This document shows, in pieces, positions 9,695-17,968 of a stretch of 64,000 nt of DNA. Positions within the stretch are counted from its first letter, which is position 1. Every line of letters starts with the position of its first letter. The translations under genes were made by a program, and so were the position numbers. Origin of the DNA: Sphingobacteriaceae bacterium (GTDB taxonomy: Bacteria > Bacteroidota > Bacteroidia > B-17B0 > Aurantibacillaceae); NCBI GenBank assembly GCA_947480015.1, contig CANKBS010000010.1:1-64000 (forward strand). The letters run 5' to 3'. Below the pieces are notes generated by a model. The model was not told the origin of the DNA, searched no databases, and saw only the letters and a program-made list of their open reading frames with translations.

Positions 9695-10439
9695 AAAATA
9701 TACGATTCCTTATGATCTCGACGACCCAAAAACGACCTTGGCCCATCGCGAAATTATTTTGAATAAACCCTTTCTTAAAAAAATATATTTAGACTGGTAT
9801 CACATTTTTATTAAAGCCTCCAAAAAAGTAAAACAGGGTAAATTTCTTGAAATCGGCTCAGGTGGCGGCTTTTTAAAGGAAGTGTTTCCACAAATCATTA
9901 CCAGCGACATTTTGCCCTTACCAAATGTTGACTTGGTTTTTAGTGCCGAACAAATGCCATTTAAAGAAAATGAATTGGGAGCAATTTTTATGCTTAATGT
10001 GTTTCATCACATTCCTAATCCACACTTGTTTTTACTCGAAGCACAACGCTGTTTGATAACAGGCGGAAAAATAGTGATGGTTGAACCTGCTAATACTGCA
10101 TTTGGAAGATTCATTTATAAAAATTTCCATCACGAACCTTTTGAACGCGATGGTGGCCGACAAATCAGTCCGGGAAACCCCCTCTCTAATAGTAACCAGG
10201 CCTTGCCCCATATTTATTTTGAACGCGATATTGAATTATTCAAAAAACATTATCCCCAATTAGCCATTAAAAAAATAAGTTACCACTCCCCATTTACCTA
10301 CGCCTTTAGCGGTGGGGTTTCAAGAAGTTCCTTACTTCCATTTTTTATGTATAATTTCGTGAAAGGTTTTGAATGGATCCTGTCACCATTTTCAAAACAA
10401 TTAGGTTTATTTTGTACAGTAGAAATTGAAAAAATATAA
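9684..10439 (+). CDS. Class I SAM-dependent methyltransferase
   Basis: Methyltransferase of the Methyltransf_11 type. Motif I (FLEIGSGGGFLKE) sits near residues 54-66, the acidic second motif is ITSDILPLPNVD, and MLNVFHHIPNP is the usual post-motif helix with the His pair. ATG 9684 is chosen because it overlaps the preceding gene by only 11 nt; the frame is open further upstream to 9645 but that part lies inside the FkbM gene. The stop overlaps the next ATG by one base (TAATG), indicating translational coupling. The substrate is not evident; context suggests a glycan or lipid-linked sugar. Confidence 0.8.
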   Translation: MPFKKYTIPYDLDDPKTTLAHREIILNKPFLKKIYLDWYHIFIKASKKVKQGKFLEIGSGGGFLKEVFPQIITSDILPLPNVDLVFSAEQMPFKENELGAIFMLNVFHHIPNPHLFLLEAQRCLITGGKIVMVEPANTAFGRFIYKNFHHEPFERDGGRQISPGNPLSNSNQALPHIYFERDIELFKKHYPQLAIKKISYHSPFTYAFSGGVSRSSLLPFFMYNFVKGFEWILSPFSKQLGLFCTVEIEKI

Positions 10440-11860
10440 TGCTCGATTCAACACATAATTATTTTAATAAGGTTGCAGCTAAACGTAAAAAAAGAGGCTT
10501 TAGCTCCTATTACTGGAAAGAAATTACGCATTATTGCAATTACTTCTCACACGAAGATAGCTCTGTACTTGAGGTAGGCTGTGGCAGTGGCGACCTCCTG
10601 GCAGGAATTGCCGGTTCCAAAAAAACAGGAATCGATTTTAGTGAAGAGTACATTAAATGGGCCAAAGAAAAACATGGTTCGGCCGGGATTGATTTTTTGG
10701 TGATGGATGCCAACAACATCCAATTAAATCACACTTACGACCTTATTATTGTAAGTAATCTCATCGGCTTTGTTGAAGACATTCAAAATGTATTCCAACA
10801 AATTAAAAAATGCTCACACCCAAACACCAAAGTCATTGTACAATATTATAATTCATTTTGGGAGCCATTAATTAAATTTTCCGAACTCATCGGACTCAAA
10901 GAAAAAACACCAACACAAAATTGGCTCAGCACCCGCGACATTAACAACCTGCTTTATGTTTCGGGTTTTGATGTTTATCGCAATTCCAAGCGCCTCATTT
11001 TTCCTTTCTATTTTCCAATTCTTGCATTTATTTTCAATCGCTATTTGGCTAAATTTCCTTTTTTCAGATTCTTTAGCCTAAACATTTATAGCTTTGCTAA
11101 ACCTTTACCTGAGACAGATACAGCCAATTATAACACAAAATATTCAACAACAGTGGTTATTCCCGCTCGTAATGAAAGTGGAAATATTGAAAACGCTATT
11201 TTACGTTTACCAAAATTCGGCAAACACACCGAAATTATTTTTATAGAAGGCAATAGTACCGACGACACTTGGATAAAAATTCAGGAGATTCAAAAAAAAT
11301 ATGCAGCAACTCACGATATTAAAATCGGTCAGCAAAAAGGAAAAGGTAAAGCTGATGCTGTGCGCGAGGGTTACAAAATAGCTAGCGGCGATATTTTAAT
11401 GATTCTGGATGCCGATTTAACAGTGCCGCCGGAGGATTTGCCGAAATTTTATGACGCCATTGCCAGTGGTAAAGGCGATTTTATTAATGGAACCCGATTG
11501 GTTTACCCCATGGATAAAGAAGCCATGCGCTTTCTGAATTATTTAGGCAATCACTTTTTTAGCTGGGCCTTTACCTGGTTGCTTGAACAACGCTTTAAAG
11601 ACACGCTTTGTGGCACTAAGGTTATGTTTAGAACCGATTATTTAAAGCTCATTAAAAACAGAAAATACTTTGGTGAGTTTGATCCATTTGGCGATTTTGA
11701 TCTTCTTTTTGGTGCGCATAAATTGAATTTAAAAATTGTAGAAGTTCCAATTCGATACCGTGAAAGAACCTATGGCAGCACCAATATATCGCGCTTTAAA
11801 CATGGGGTTATTTTACTTCGTATGTGCGCCTTTGCCAGTCGAAAATGTAAATTCATTTAA
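10439..11860 (+). CDS. Fusion of a SAM-dependent methyltransferase and a family 2 glycosyltransferase
   Basis: Two enzymes in one chain. Residues ~1-180 form a class I methyltransferase with motif I VLEVGCGSGDLLAG at 43-56. Residues ~237-400 form a GT-A-fold glycosyltransferase: TVVIPARNESGNIENAI at the start, EGNSTDDTW as the nucleotide-sugar loop, and the metal-binding DxD at Asp324-Asp326 (LDADLTVPPEDL). The hydrophobic stretch between them (~185-215) could contact the membrane. The GT half resembles polyprenol-phosphate glycosyltransferases of the DPM1 type, which would supply donor for the GT-C enzyme encoded at 7202-8881; that link is inference. Bifunctional proteins with this order are known in other bacteria. 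Confidence 0.8.
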   Translation: MLDSTHNYFNKVAAKRKKRGFSSYYWKEITHYCNYFSHEDSSVLEVGCGSGDLLAGIAGSKKTGIDFSEEYIKWAKEKHGSAGIDFLVMDANNIQLNHTYDLIIVSNLIGFVEDIQNVFQQIKKCSHPNTKVIVQYYNSFWEPLIKFSELIGLKEKTPTQNWLSTRDINNLLYVSGFDVYRNSKRLIFPFYFPILAFIFNRYLAKFPFFRFFSLNIYSFAKPLPETDTANYNTKYSTTVVIPARNESGNIENAILRLPKFGKHTEIIFIEGNSTDDTWIKIQEIQKKYAATHDIKIGQQKGKGKADAVREGYKIASGDILMILDADLTVPPEDLPKFYDAIASGKGDFINGTRLVYPMDKEAMRFLNYLGNHFFSWAFTWLLEQRFKDTLCGTKVMFRTDYLKLIKNRKYFGEFDPFGDFDLLFGAHKLNLKIVEVPIRYRERTYGSTNISRFKHGVILLRMCAFASRKCKFI

Positions 11861-11881
11861 TTGACGTCTACTTAAAATTTA

Positions 11882-11912
11882 TATCTCATCCCATGCCTTT
11901 ATGATTGAGATA
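11882..11912 (+). other. Short inverted repeat downstream of the glycan operon
   Basis: TATCTCA at 11882-11888 and TGAGATA at 11906-11912 are perfectly complementary, and adjacent ATC/GAT bases can extend the stem past a bulge. No clear T-run follows. It may be a weak terminator or an mRNA-end structure for the operon ending at 11860. No other feature was recognised between 11861 and 11995. Confidence 0.3.
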
Positions 11913-11995
11913 AAATTGCCTTCAATAAGCCATAATTTATACTGGTTTATTAAAATTCCTTTCTTAAATTTAACCTGTATTTTTCAATTTTATTT

Positions 11996-14044
11996 ATGAC
12001 TCAATTACAAAATTATATTTGCGGACAATGGGCGGCTGGATCTGAAAAAGGTCAGGAATTATTTAATGCCATTAACGGCGAATTGATTGCTACTGCAAGC
12101 AGTAAGGGAATCGATTTCAGCGCCATGTGTGATTATGCCCGCACTGTAGGTGGACCAAAACTTCGGTCAATGACCTTTCAGCAACGCGGCTTAATGATTA
12201 AAGCATTGGCCATGCATTTACTCGCAAAAAAAGAAGATTTTTATAAAATAAGCTGGGCCACCGGTGCCACCCGAATTGATAGCTGGGTCGATATTGAAGG
12301 CGGTATAGGAAATTTATTTACTTATGCGTCCTTACGTCGCCAATTTCCCGACGAAACCTATTGTTATGACGGCGATGTGGCGCGCCTTTCAAAAAACAAC
12401 ACCTTTATTGGTCACCACATTTGTGTACCAAAAGAAGGAGTTGCCATTCATATCAATGCTTTTAATTTCCCGGTTTGGGGCATGCTCGAAAAAGTGGCTG
12501 TTAACTGGTTGGCCGGCGTCCCTGCAATCGTCAAGCCCGCAACCGTTACCTCCTTTTTAACCGAAGCCGTTGTAAAAGAAATTATTGCCAGCAAAATCCT
12601 TCCTGAAGGCGCTCTGCAACTCATTTGCGGCAGTGCCAACGGCATTCTCGATCATGTGATGAGTCAAGATGTGGTAACCTTTACAGGTTCTGCAAGCACC
12701 GGAAAAATGCTAAAAGCGCATCCCCGCTTAATTCAAGAGTCAGTGCCATTTAATATGGAAGCCGACTCTCTGAACTGCTGTGTACTAGGTACCGACGTAA
12801 CAACCGAAATGCCTGAATTCGACATTTTTATTAAAGAAATTGCCCGCGAAATTACAACCAAAGCCGGACAAAAATGTACCGCTGTTCGCCGCATCATTGT
12901 TCCCGAAAATCGCATTGAAGATGTGCAAATTGCATTGGGAAAACGTTTGGCTCAAAATATTATCGGCGATCCAAATACCGAAGGGGTGCGCATGGGCTCT
13001 CTTGCGGGTAAAGCACAGTTACTGGAAGTAAAAGAAAAAGTGGAACAACTATCAAAATCGCAGAAAATAATTATTGGCGATTTTGAAAAATTTGAAGTAA
13101 AAGGAGCCGATAAAAACAAAGGTGCCTTTATGCCACCCATCATTTTCTTAAATGAAAAACCATTCACTAACACCGATTGCCATAATATTGAAGCCTTTGG
13201 TCCGGTTAGTACCTTAATGCCGTATAAAACAATGGATGAAGCCATCACACTCAGTAAAATGGGCAAAGGAAGTTTAGTGAGTTCCATCATTACCGCTGAC
13301 GATCGTATTGCTCGCCTTTACACCATTGGCGCCGCCTGCATGCACGGCCGTATTTTAATACTTAACCGCGAATGCGCCAAAGAAAGCACCGGACACGGCT
13401 CCCCAATGCCAATGCTAGTTCACGGTGGTCCAGGTCGCGCCGGCGGTGGGGAAGAAATGGGCGGAAAACGTGGCGTGTTTCATTACCTGCAACGTACCGC
13501 CATTCAAGGTTCTCCAACAACCATCACCCATATTCTAAATCAGTACCAACAAGGTGCCAAACAAATTGAAAAAGATATTCATCCCTTTAAACAATATTTT
13601 GAAGACCTCGAAATTGGTGAAACACTCATAACAGCAAAGCATACAGTAACGGAAGCCGATGTGGTAAATTTTGCGAATGTAAGTGGCGATCATTTTTATG
13701 CACACACCGATGTGACCAGTTTGGAAGGTACCATTTTTACAGGGCGCGTGGCCCATGGTTATTACATTTTGAGTAAAGCCGCAGGTTTATTTGTGAATGC
13801 TAAAAAAGGACCCGTACTTTTAAATTATGGTATCGACGAATGTCGTTTTACCAAACCGGTTTATATGGGAAGTACCATTGGCGTAAAATTTACCTGCAAA
13901 GAAAAAATTGTTCAAGAAAAAAAGAATGCCGAAGATATTGCTAAAGGAATTGTTAAATGGTTGGTTGATGTGTATGATGAAACTGGCGAAACAGTTGCCA
14001 TTGCTACAATTTTAACCATGGTAAAGAAAAAAGACCAAGGCTGA
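11996..14044 (+). CDS. paaZ: Bifunctional PaaZ: oxepin-CoA hydrolase / 3-oxo-5,6-dehydrosuberyl-CoA semialdehyde dehydrogenase
   Basis: Opens the ring of oxepin-CoA and oxidises the resulting aldehyde in aerobic phenylacetate degradation. The N-terminal ~520 residues are an aldehyde dehydrogenase with catalytic Glu255 (NMEADSLN) and Cys294 ([11 protein letters not shown]). The C-terminal ~150 residues are a MaoC-like hotdog hydratase with Asp565 and His570 in [10 protein letters not shown]. Order, spacing and length (682 aa) match E. coli PaaZ. No other paa genes (paaABCDE, paaG, paaK) are in the window, so the rest of the pathway must be elsewhere or the enzyme serves a related ring-opening route. 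The ATG at 11996 gives the expected N-terminus. RidA follows 95 nt downstream. Confidence 0.93.
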   Translation: MTQLQNYICGQWAAGSEKGQELFNAINGELIATASSKGIDFSAMCDYARTVGGPKLRSMTFQQRGLMIKALAMHLLAKKEDFYKISWATGATRIDSWVDIEGGIGNLFTYASLRRQFPDETYCYDGDVARLSKNNTFIGHHICVPKEGVAIHINAFNFPVWGMLEKVAVNWLAGVPAIVKPATVTSFLTEAVVKEIIASKILPEGALQLICGSANGILDHVMSQDVVTFTGSASTGKMLKAHPRLIQESVPFNMEADSLNCCVLGTDVTTEMPEFDIFIKEIAREITTKAGQKCTAVRRIIVPENRIEDVQIALGKRLAQNIIGDPNTEGVRMGSLAGKAQLLEVKEKVEQLSKSQKIIIGDFEKFEVKGADKNKGAFMPPIIFLNEKPFTNTDCHNIEAFGPVSTLMPYKTMDEAITLSKMGKGSLVSSIITADDRIARLYTIGAACMHGRILILNRECAKESTGHGSPMPMLVHGGPGRAGGGEEMGGKRGVFHYLQRTAIQGSPTTITHILNQYQQGAKQIEKDIHPFKQYFEDLEIGETLITAKHTVTEADVVNFANVSGDHFYAHTDVTSLEGTIFTGRVAHGYYILSKAAGLFVNAKKGPVLLNYGIDECRFTKPVYMGSTIGVKFTCKEKIVQEKKNAEDIAKGIVKWLVDVYDETGETVAIATILTMVKKKDQG

Positions 14045-14053
14045 TAAATATCA

Positions 14054-14086
14054 TTCGGTAAATGAGACTTATGTCCATTTACTGAA
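14054..14086 (+). terminator. Hairpin after paaZ
   Basis: TTCGGTAAATG (14054-14064) pairs with CATTTACTGAA (14076-14086), 11 base pairs with one G-U and an 11-nt loop, starting nine bases after the paaZ stop. It is followed by A residues rather than a T-run, so termination is uncertain; it may instead stabilise the mRNA 3' end. Confidence 0.35.
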
Positions 14087-14108
14087 AAAACTAATTCTAA
14101 ATCTTTGT

Positions 14109-14116
14109 TATATTTG
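14109..14116 (+). promoter_or_regulatory. Bacteroidota -7 element upstream of ridA
   Basis: TATATTTG matches the Bacteroidota -7 consensus TAnnTTTG exactly, 23 bases before the ridA ATG at 14140. No convincing TTG -33 element is at the right distance. It suggests ridA can be transcribed separately from paaZ. Confidence 0.4.
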
Positions 14117-14139
14117 TTTATTCACTAAACATAAAACAT

Positions 14140-14520
14140 ATGAAAAAAATTATCAATACCAGCAATGCTCCTGCTCCAATCGGACCATACAATCAAGCAA
14201 TCATCGTGAATAACATCATGTTTATTTCAGGAACCATAGCCATGGATCTACAAAGTAAACAATTGGTAAAAACAAGCATCAAAGAAGAAACCAAAATGGT
14301 GATGGACTATTTGGGTGCCATTTTAAAAGAAGGTGGTTGCGGCTTTGAAAACGTAGTAAAAAGCACCATATTTTTAAACGACATGAATAATTTCGTGCAT
14401 GTTAACGAAGTGTATGCTTCCTATTTTAATGGCGACTTCCCGGCAAGAGCAACCATTCAGGCAGCTCGCCTCCCTAAAGATGCCAATGTTGAAATCAGTA
14501 TGGAAGCCATCCTGTTTTAA
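14140..14520 (+). CDS. ridA: RidA family (YjgF/UK114) enamine/imine deaminase
   Basis: Small cytosolic trimeric protein that hydrolyses reactive enamine/imine intermediates such as 2-aminoacrylate to ketoacids. Length (126 aa) and motifs are typical: INTSNAPAPIGPYNQA at the N-terminus, FISGTIAMD, and the substrate-binding Arg103 in FPARATIQAARLPKDA. The C-terminus EISMEAILF is also characteristic. It lies 95 nt after paaZ with its own probable promoter, so a functional link to PaaZ is possible but not shown. Some RidA-family members act on aminomuconate-type ring-cleavage products, which would fit beside a ring-opening enzyme; that is speculation. Confidence 0.9.
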   Translation: MKKIINTSNAPAPIGPYNQAIIVNNIMFISGTIAMDLQSKQLVKTSIKEETKMVMDYLGAILKEGGCGFENVVKSTIFLNDMNNFVHVNEVYASYFNGDFPARATIQAARLPKDANVEISMEAILF

Positions 14521-14540
14521 AAAGCACTTAGTATGTAATC

Positions 14541-14576
14541 AAATTTGTTAAATATTAACTAAAATTTAACAAATTT
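14541..14576. other. Perfect 13-bp AT-rich inverted repeat between ridA and the RRM gene
   Basis: AAATTTGTTAAAT (14541-14553) and ATTTAACAAATTT (14564-14576) are exact reverse complements around a 10-nt spacer. It starts 20 bases after the ridA stop and ends 11 bases before the -33 element of the next promoter. It may be the ridA terminator, although it is weak with only two G-C pairs, or an operator controlling the RNA-binding protein gene. Confidence 0.45.
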
Positions 14577-14587
14577 TGTACTTTCAT

Positions 14588-14617
14588 TTGATTTTCTGTA
14601 TTTTTTACTTAACTTTA
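14588..14617 (+). promoter_or_regulatory. Promoter of the RRM protein gene
   Basis: TTG at 14588-14590, a 19-base spacer and TAACTTTA at 14610-14617 fit the Bacteroidota -33/-7 promoter with one mismatch in the -7 element. Transcription would start near 14624, giving a short leader of about 19 nt. Confidence 0.5.
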
Positions 14618-14642
14618 TATACACACAAAAATATAGACAACT

Positions 14643-14912
14643 ATGAACATTTTTATCTCCAACATCAGTTTTAAGGTGAGGGAACAATCCCTAAGTGAAT
14701 TGTTTGCTCAATATGGTGAAGTAACCAGCGTACGCATTATTAAAGACAAAGAAACCAGACGCAGTAAAGGCTATGGATTTGTTGAAATGGCCAATGATAC
14801 GGAGGCCAATGCCGCTATTAACGCTTTAAACGGCACTGAACACTACGAACGTAACATCGTTGTAGCAGAAGCCAAAGGCAAAAATGAACCGGCGCCAGAA
14901 ACACCCCAATAA
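14643..14912 (+). CDS. RRM-domain RNA-binding protein
   Basis: A single RNA recognition motif fills residues 1-78. RNP2 is NIFISNISF and RNP1 is SKGYGFVEM; the aromatic residues that stack on RNA bases are present. A short charged tail (GKNEPAPETPQ) follows. Such 80-110-residue single-RRM proteins occur in Bacteroidota, which generally lack Hfq, and are thought to act as global RNA chaperones. The gene is monocistronic, with its own promoter upstream and a strong hairpin terminator 21 nt after the stop codon. Confidence 0.92.
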   Translation: MNIFISNISFKVREQSLSELFAQYGEVTSVRIIKDKETRRSKGYGFVEMANDTEANAAINALNGTEHYERNIVVAEAKGKNEPAPETPQ

Positions 14913-14933
14913 ATAAATTATTCAATTAATATG

Positions 14934-14962
14934 AACCCGGAATTTCTATTCCGGGTTTTTTT
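14934..14962 (+). terminator. Rho-independent terminator of the RRM gene
   Basis: AACCCGGAA (14934-14942) and TTCCGGGTT (14949-14957) form a 9-bp stem with a 6-nt loop, followed by a T-run to 14962. A textbook intrinsic terminator. Confidence 0.88.
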
Positions 14963-15018
14963 ATGCTTTATTTTAATATTTAGTCAATATCTTTCTTTCT
15001 ACAATCACGCTTGACTCT

Positions 15019-15026
15019 TATCTTTG
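15019..15026 (+). promoter_or_regulatory. Bacteroidota -7 element upstream of carB
   Basis: TATCTTTG matches TAnnTTTG exactly, 27 bases before the chosen ATG at 15054. The position supports the ATG rather than the in-frame TTG at 15024, which overlaps this element. I do not see a clear -33 TTG. Confidence 0.42.
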
Positions 15027-15053
15027 CTCGATTTTAAACTTCCTTTATACAAA

Positions 15054-17870
15054 ATGCCAAAAAATACATCCATTAAGTCCGTTTTAATAATAGGTTCAGG
15101 TCCCATTGTTATTGGTCAGGCCTGCGAATTCGACTACTCCGGTTCTCAATCAGCTAAAAGTCTTCGGCAGGAAGGCATTGAAGTAACCTTAATTAATTCG
15201 AACCCTGCAACCATCATGACCGACAAAGTAACTGCCGATCATATTTATTTGTTACCACTGGAAGTAAAATCAATTATTAAAATTTTAGAAGAAAGACATA
15301 TAGATGCGGTACTTCCTACCATGGGTGGACAAACAGCGCTTAATTTAGCACTCAAATGTGAGGACCTTGGTATTTGGAAAAAATACAATGTGGCCATGAT
15401 TGGCGTTGATATTGAAGCCATAAAGGTAACCGAAGACCGCGAACTTTTTCGCCTTAAAATGGAAGAGATTGGCGTGCCAATGGCCCCAAGTAAAATTGCT
15501 AAATCATTTCTCGAAGGAAAAAGTATTGCTCAAGAATTTGGATTCCCATTAGTAATCCGTCCTTCCTTTACCCTTGGTGGTAGCGGTGGATCGGTGGTTT
15601 ATGAAAAAGAAAATTTTGACGCGCTTTTGAACAGAGGTTTACAAACCTCACCCATTCACGAAGTGCTGATTGATAAAGCCGTACTTGGCTGGAAAGAATA
15701 CGAACTTGAATTATTACGTGATAAAAACGATAACGTAGCCATCATTTGCTCAATCGAAAATTTTGACCCCATGGGCGTGCATACCGGCGATAGTATAACC
15801 GTTGCACCTGCCATGACGCTTAGTGATAGCACTTACCAGCGCATGCGTACCATGGCCATCAAAATGATGCGCAGTATTGGTAATTTTGCCGGCGGATGTA
15901 ATGTGCAGTTTGCAGTGAGTAATGATGAACATGAAGATATTATTGCCATCGAAATTAATCCAAGGGTTTCACGCTCTTCGGCATTAGCAAGTAAAGCCAC
16001 CGGTTACCCGATCGCTCTCATAGCCAGCAAACTGGCTATTGGATACCACCTCGATGAACTCATCAATCAGATTACAAAATCAACCTCAGCTTATTTTGAA
16101 CCAACCCTCGATTATGTTATTGTAAAAATACCACGCTGGAACTTCGATAAATTTAAAGGTTGTAACCGCGAACTTGGTTTTCAAATGAAATCGGTTGGCG
16201 AGGTAATGGCCATTGGACGAAGCTTCCAGGAAGCTTTACAAAAAGCCTGTCAGAGTTTAGAAATAAAACGAAATGGTTTAGGGGCGGATGGAAAAGAAAT
16301 TACCGATCAGGCCGAATTACTCCGAGCACTCGAGCGACCAAGCTGGAACCGCCTCTTTATGATCTACGATGCCATGAAAATGGGCATCTCCATTAAAACG
16401 ATTCAAAAACTCACAAAAATCGACATGTGGTTTCTTCAACAAATTGAAGAAATGATTGCACTCGAAAATGAAATAGAAAAATACAGTTTAAACGAACTCT
16501 CAAAAGATCTTTTATACGAAGCCAAACAAAAAGGTTATGCCGATCGCCAGATAGCACACTTACTGCGTTGTAAAGAAAGTGAAGTTTACACCAAGCGCAA
16601 CGACATGGGCATTAAGCGGGTGTATAAATTGGTTGATACGTGTGCGGCTGAATTTGAAGCCAAAACCCCTTACTACTACTCTACTTTTGAAGATGAAAAT
16701 GAAAGTGTAAGATCGGATAAGAAAAAAGTAGTCATCTTAGGATCGGGTCCGAATCGCATTGGACAAGGTATTGAATTTGATTACAGTTGTGTGCATGGTG
16801 TATTAGCGGCCAAAGAATGTGGTTACGAAACCATCATGATTAACTGCAATCCCGAAACCGTTAGTACCGATTTCAGCACCGCCGATAAATTATATTTTGA
16901 ACCGGTTTTCTGGGAACATATTTACGATATTATTTTGCACGAAAAGCCTGAAGGTGTGATAGTGCAGTTGGGTGGCCAAACAGCCCTCAAGCTGGCTGAA
17001 AAACTAGAGCGTTATGGCATTAAAATTATTGGTACCGATTTTAAATCACTCGATTTAGCCGAAGACCGTGGTAGTTTTTCAAACCTTCTCAAAATCAACA
17101 ATATCCCCTACCCTGAATTTGGTGTGATTGAAGATGCTGAAGAAGCTATCACTCTTTCAAAACGTTTGGGTTTCCCACTCCTGGTGCGTCCGAGTTATGT
17201 GTTAGGCGGACAAAGCATGAAGATTGTTATTAACGAACAAGAGCTTGAACAGCATGTGGTAAAATTATTAAACGATTTACCCGATAATAAAGTTTTACTT
17301 GATCACTTTTTACAAGGAGCAATAGAGGCTGAAGCCGATGCTATTTGTGATGGTGAAGATGTTTACATCATTGGTATCATGGAACACATCGAACCTGCCG
17401 GGATTCACAGCGGCGATAGTTATGCCGTGCTTCCTCCATTCGATCTTTCTGCCGATGTAATCAAACAAATTGAACAACATACCAAAACCATAGCCCTGGC
17501 GCTTAATACCGTTGGCTTATTAAACATTCAATTTGCGGTTAAAGATGGTGTTGTATTCATTATTGAGGCGAATCCACGTGCCTCTCGTACCGTGCCATTC
17601 ATTGCGAAAGCCTACGACGAGCCTTATGTGAATTATGCCACCAAAGTAATGTTAGGCGCTAAAAAGGTAAAAGATTTTAAATTCAATCCACGTAAAAAAG
17701 GATACGCAATCAAGATACCTGTATTCAGCTACGAAAAATTCCCTGAAATTCAGAAAGAATTAGGTCCTGAAATGAAAAGCACCGGTGAAGCTATTTACTT
17801 TATCGACAGCCTGCAAGACGAGTATTTCCAGAACATTTACAGCGAGCGGAATTTATATTTGAGTAAGTAA
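15054..17870 (+). CDS. carB: Carbamoyl-phosphate synthase large subunit, without the C-terminal allosteric domain
   Basis: Makes carbamoyl phosphate from ammonia, bicarbonate and two ATP for pyrimidine and arginine synthesis. Two ATP-grasp halves are clear: the first begins SVLIIGSGPIVIGQACEFDY with EINPRVSRSSALASKATGYP, the second VVILGSGPNRIGQGIEFDYS with EANPRASRTVPFIAKAY. Starting at ATG 15054 the protein is 938 residues, about 135 shorter than E. coli CarB. It stops right after the second half (ERNLYLSK), so the MGS-like domain that binds UMP, IMP and ornithine in E. coli is missing. As I recall, flavobacterial CarB proteins are of similar length, so this is probably normal for the lineage rather than a truncation. 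carA is not adjacent. A bidirectional terminator follows. Confidence 0.95.
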   Translation: MPKNTSIKSVLIIGSGPIVIGQACEFDYSGSQSAKSLRQEGIEVTLINSNPATIMTDKVTADHIYLLPLEVKSIIKILEERHIDAVLPTMGGQTALNLALKCEDLGIWKKYNVAMIGVDIEAIKVTEDRELFRLKMEEIGVPMAPSKIAKSFLEGKSIAQEFGFPLVIRPSFTLGGSGGSVVYEKENFDALLNRGLQTSPIHEVLIDKAVLGWKEYELELLRDKNDNVAIICSIENFDPMGVHTGDSITVAPAMTLSDSTYQRMRTMAIKMMRSIGNFAGGCNVQFAVSNDEHEDIIAIEINPRVSRSSALASKATGYPIALIASKLAIGYHLDELINQITKSTSAYFEPTLDYVIVKIPRWNFDKFKGCNRELGFQMKSVGEVMAIGRSFQEALQKACQSLEIKRNGLGADGKEITDQAELLRALERPSWNRLFMIYDAMKMGISIKTIQKLTKIDMWFLQQIEEMIALENEIEKYSLNELSKDLLYEAKQKGYADRQIAHLLRCKESEVYTKRNDMGIKRVYKLVDTCAAEFEAKTPYYYSTFEDENESVRSDKKKVVILGSGPNRIGQGIEFDYSCVHGVLAAKECGYETIMINCNPETVSTDFSTADKLYFEPVFWEHIYDIILHEKPEGVIVQLGGQTALKLAEKLERYGIKIIGTDFKSLDLAEDRGSFSNLLKINNIPYPEFGVIEDAEEAITLSKRLGFPLLVRPSYVLGGQSMKIVINEQELEQHVVKLLNDLPDNKVLLDHFLQGAIEAEADAICDGEDVYIIGIMEHIEPAGIHSGDSYAVLPPFDLSADVIKQIEQHTKTIALALNTVGLLNIQFAVKDGVVFIIEANPRASRTVPFIAKAYDEPYVNYATKVMLGAKKVKDFKFNPRKKGYAIKIPVFSYEKFPEIQKELGPEMKSTGEAIYFIDSLQDEYFQNIYSERNLYLSK

Positions 17871-17921
17871 TTACCTGATTTAGAGTTTCTGTTTTTTATT
17901 TCAACTTATTAAATCTCAAAA

Positions 17922-17952
17922 AAAAATCCGGCCTTTTCAAGCCGGATTTTTT
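17922..17952. terminator. Bidirectional terminator between carB and the T9SS cargo gene
   Basis: AAAAATCCGGC (17922-17932) and GCCGGATTTTT (17941-17951) form an 11-bp stem around an 8-nt loop, with A-run and T-run on either side. It can serve carB on the plus strand and the convergent minus-strand gene ending at 17969. Confidence 0.88.
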
Positions 17953-17968
17953 ATTTATTCAGTATCGG

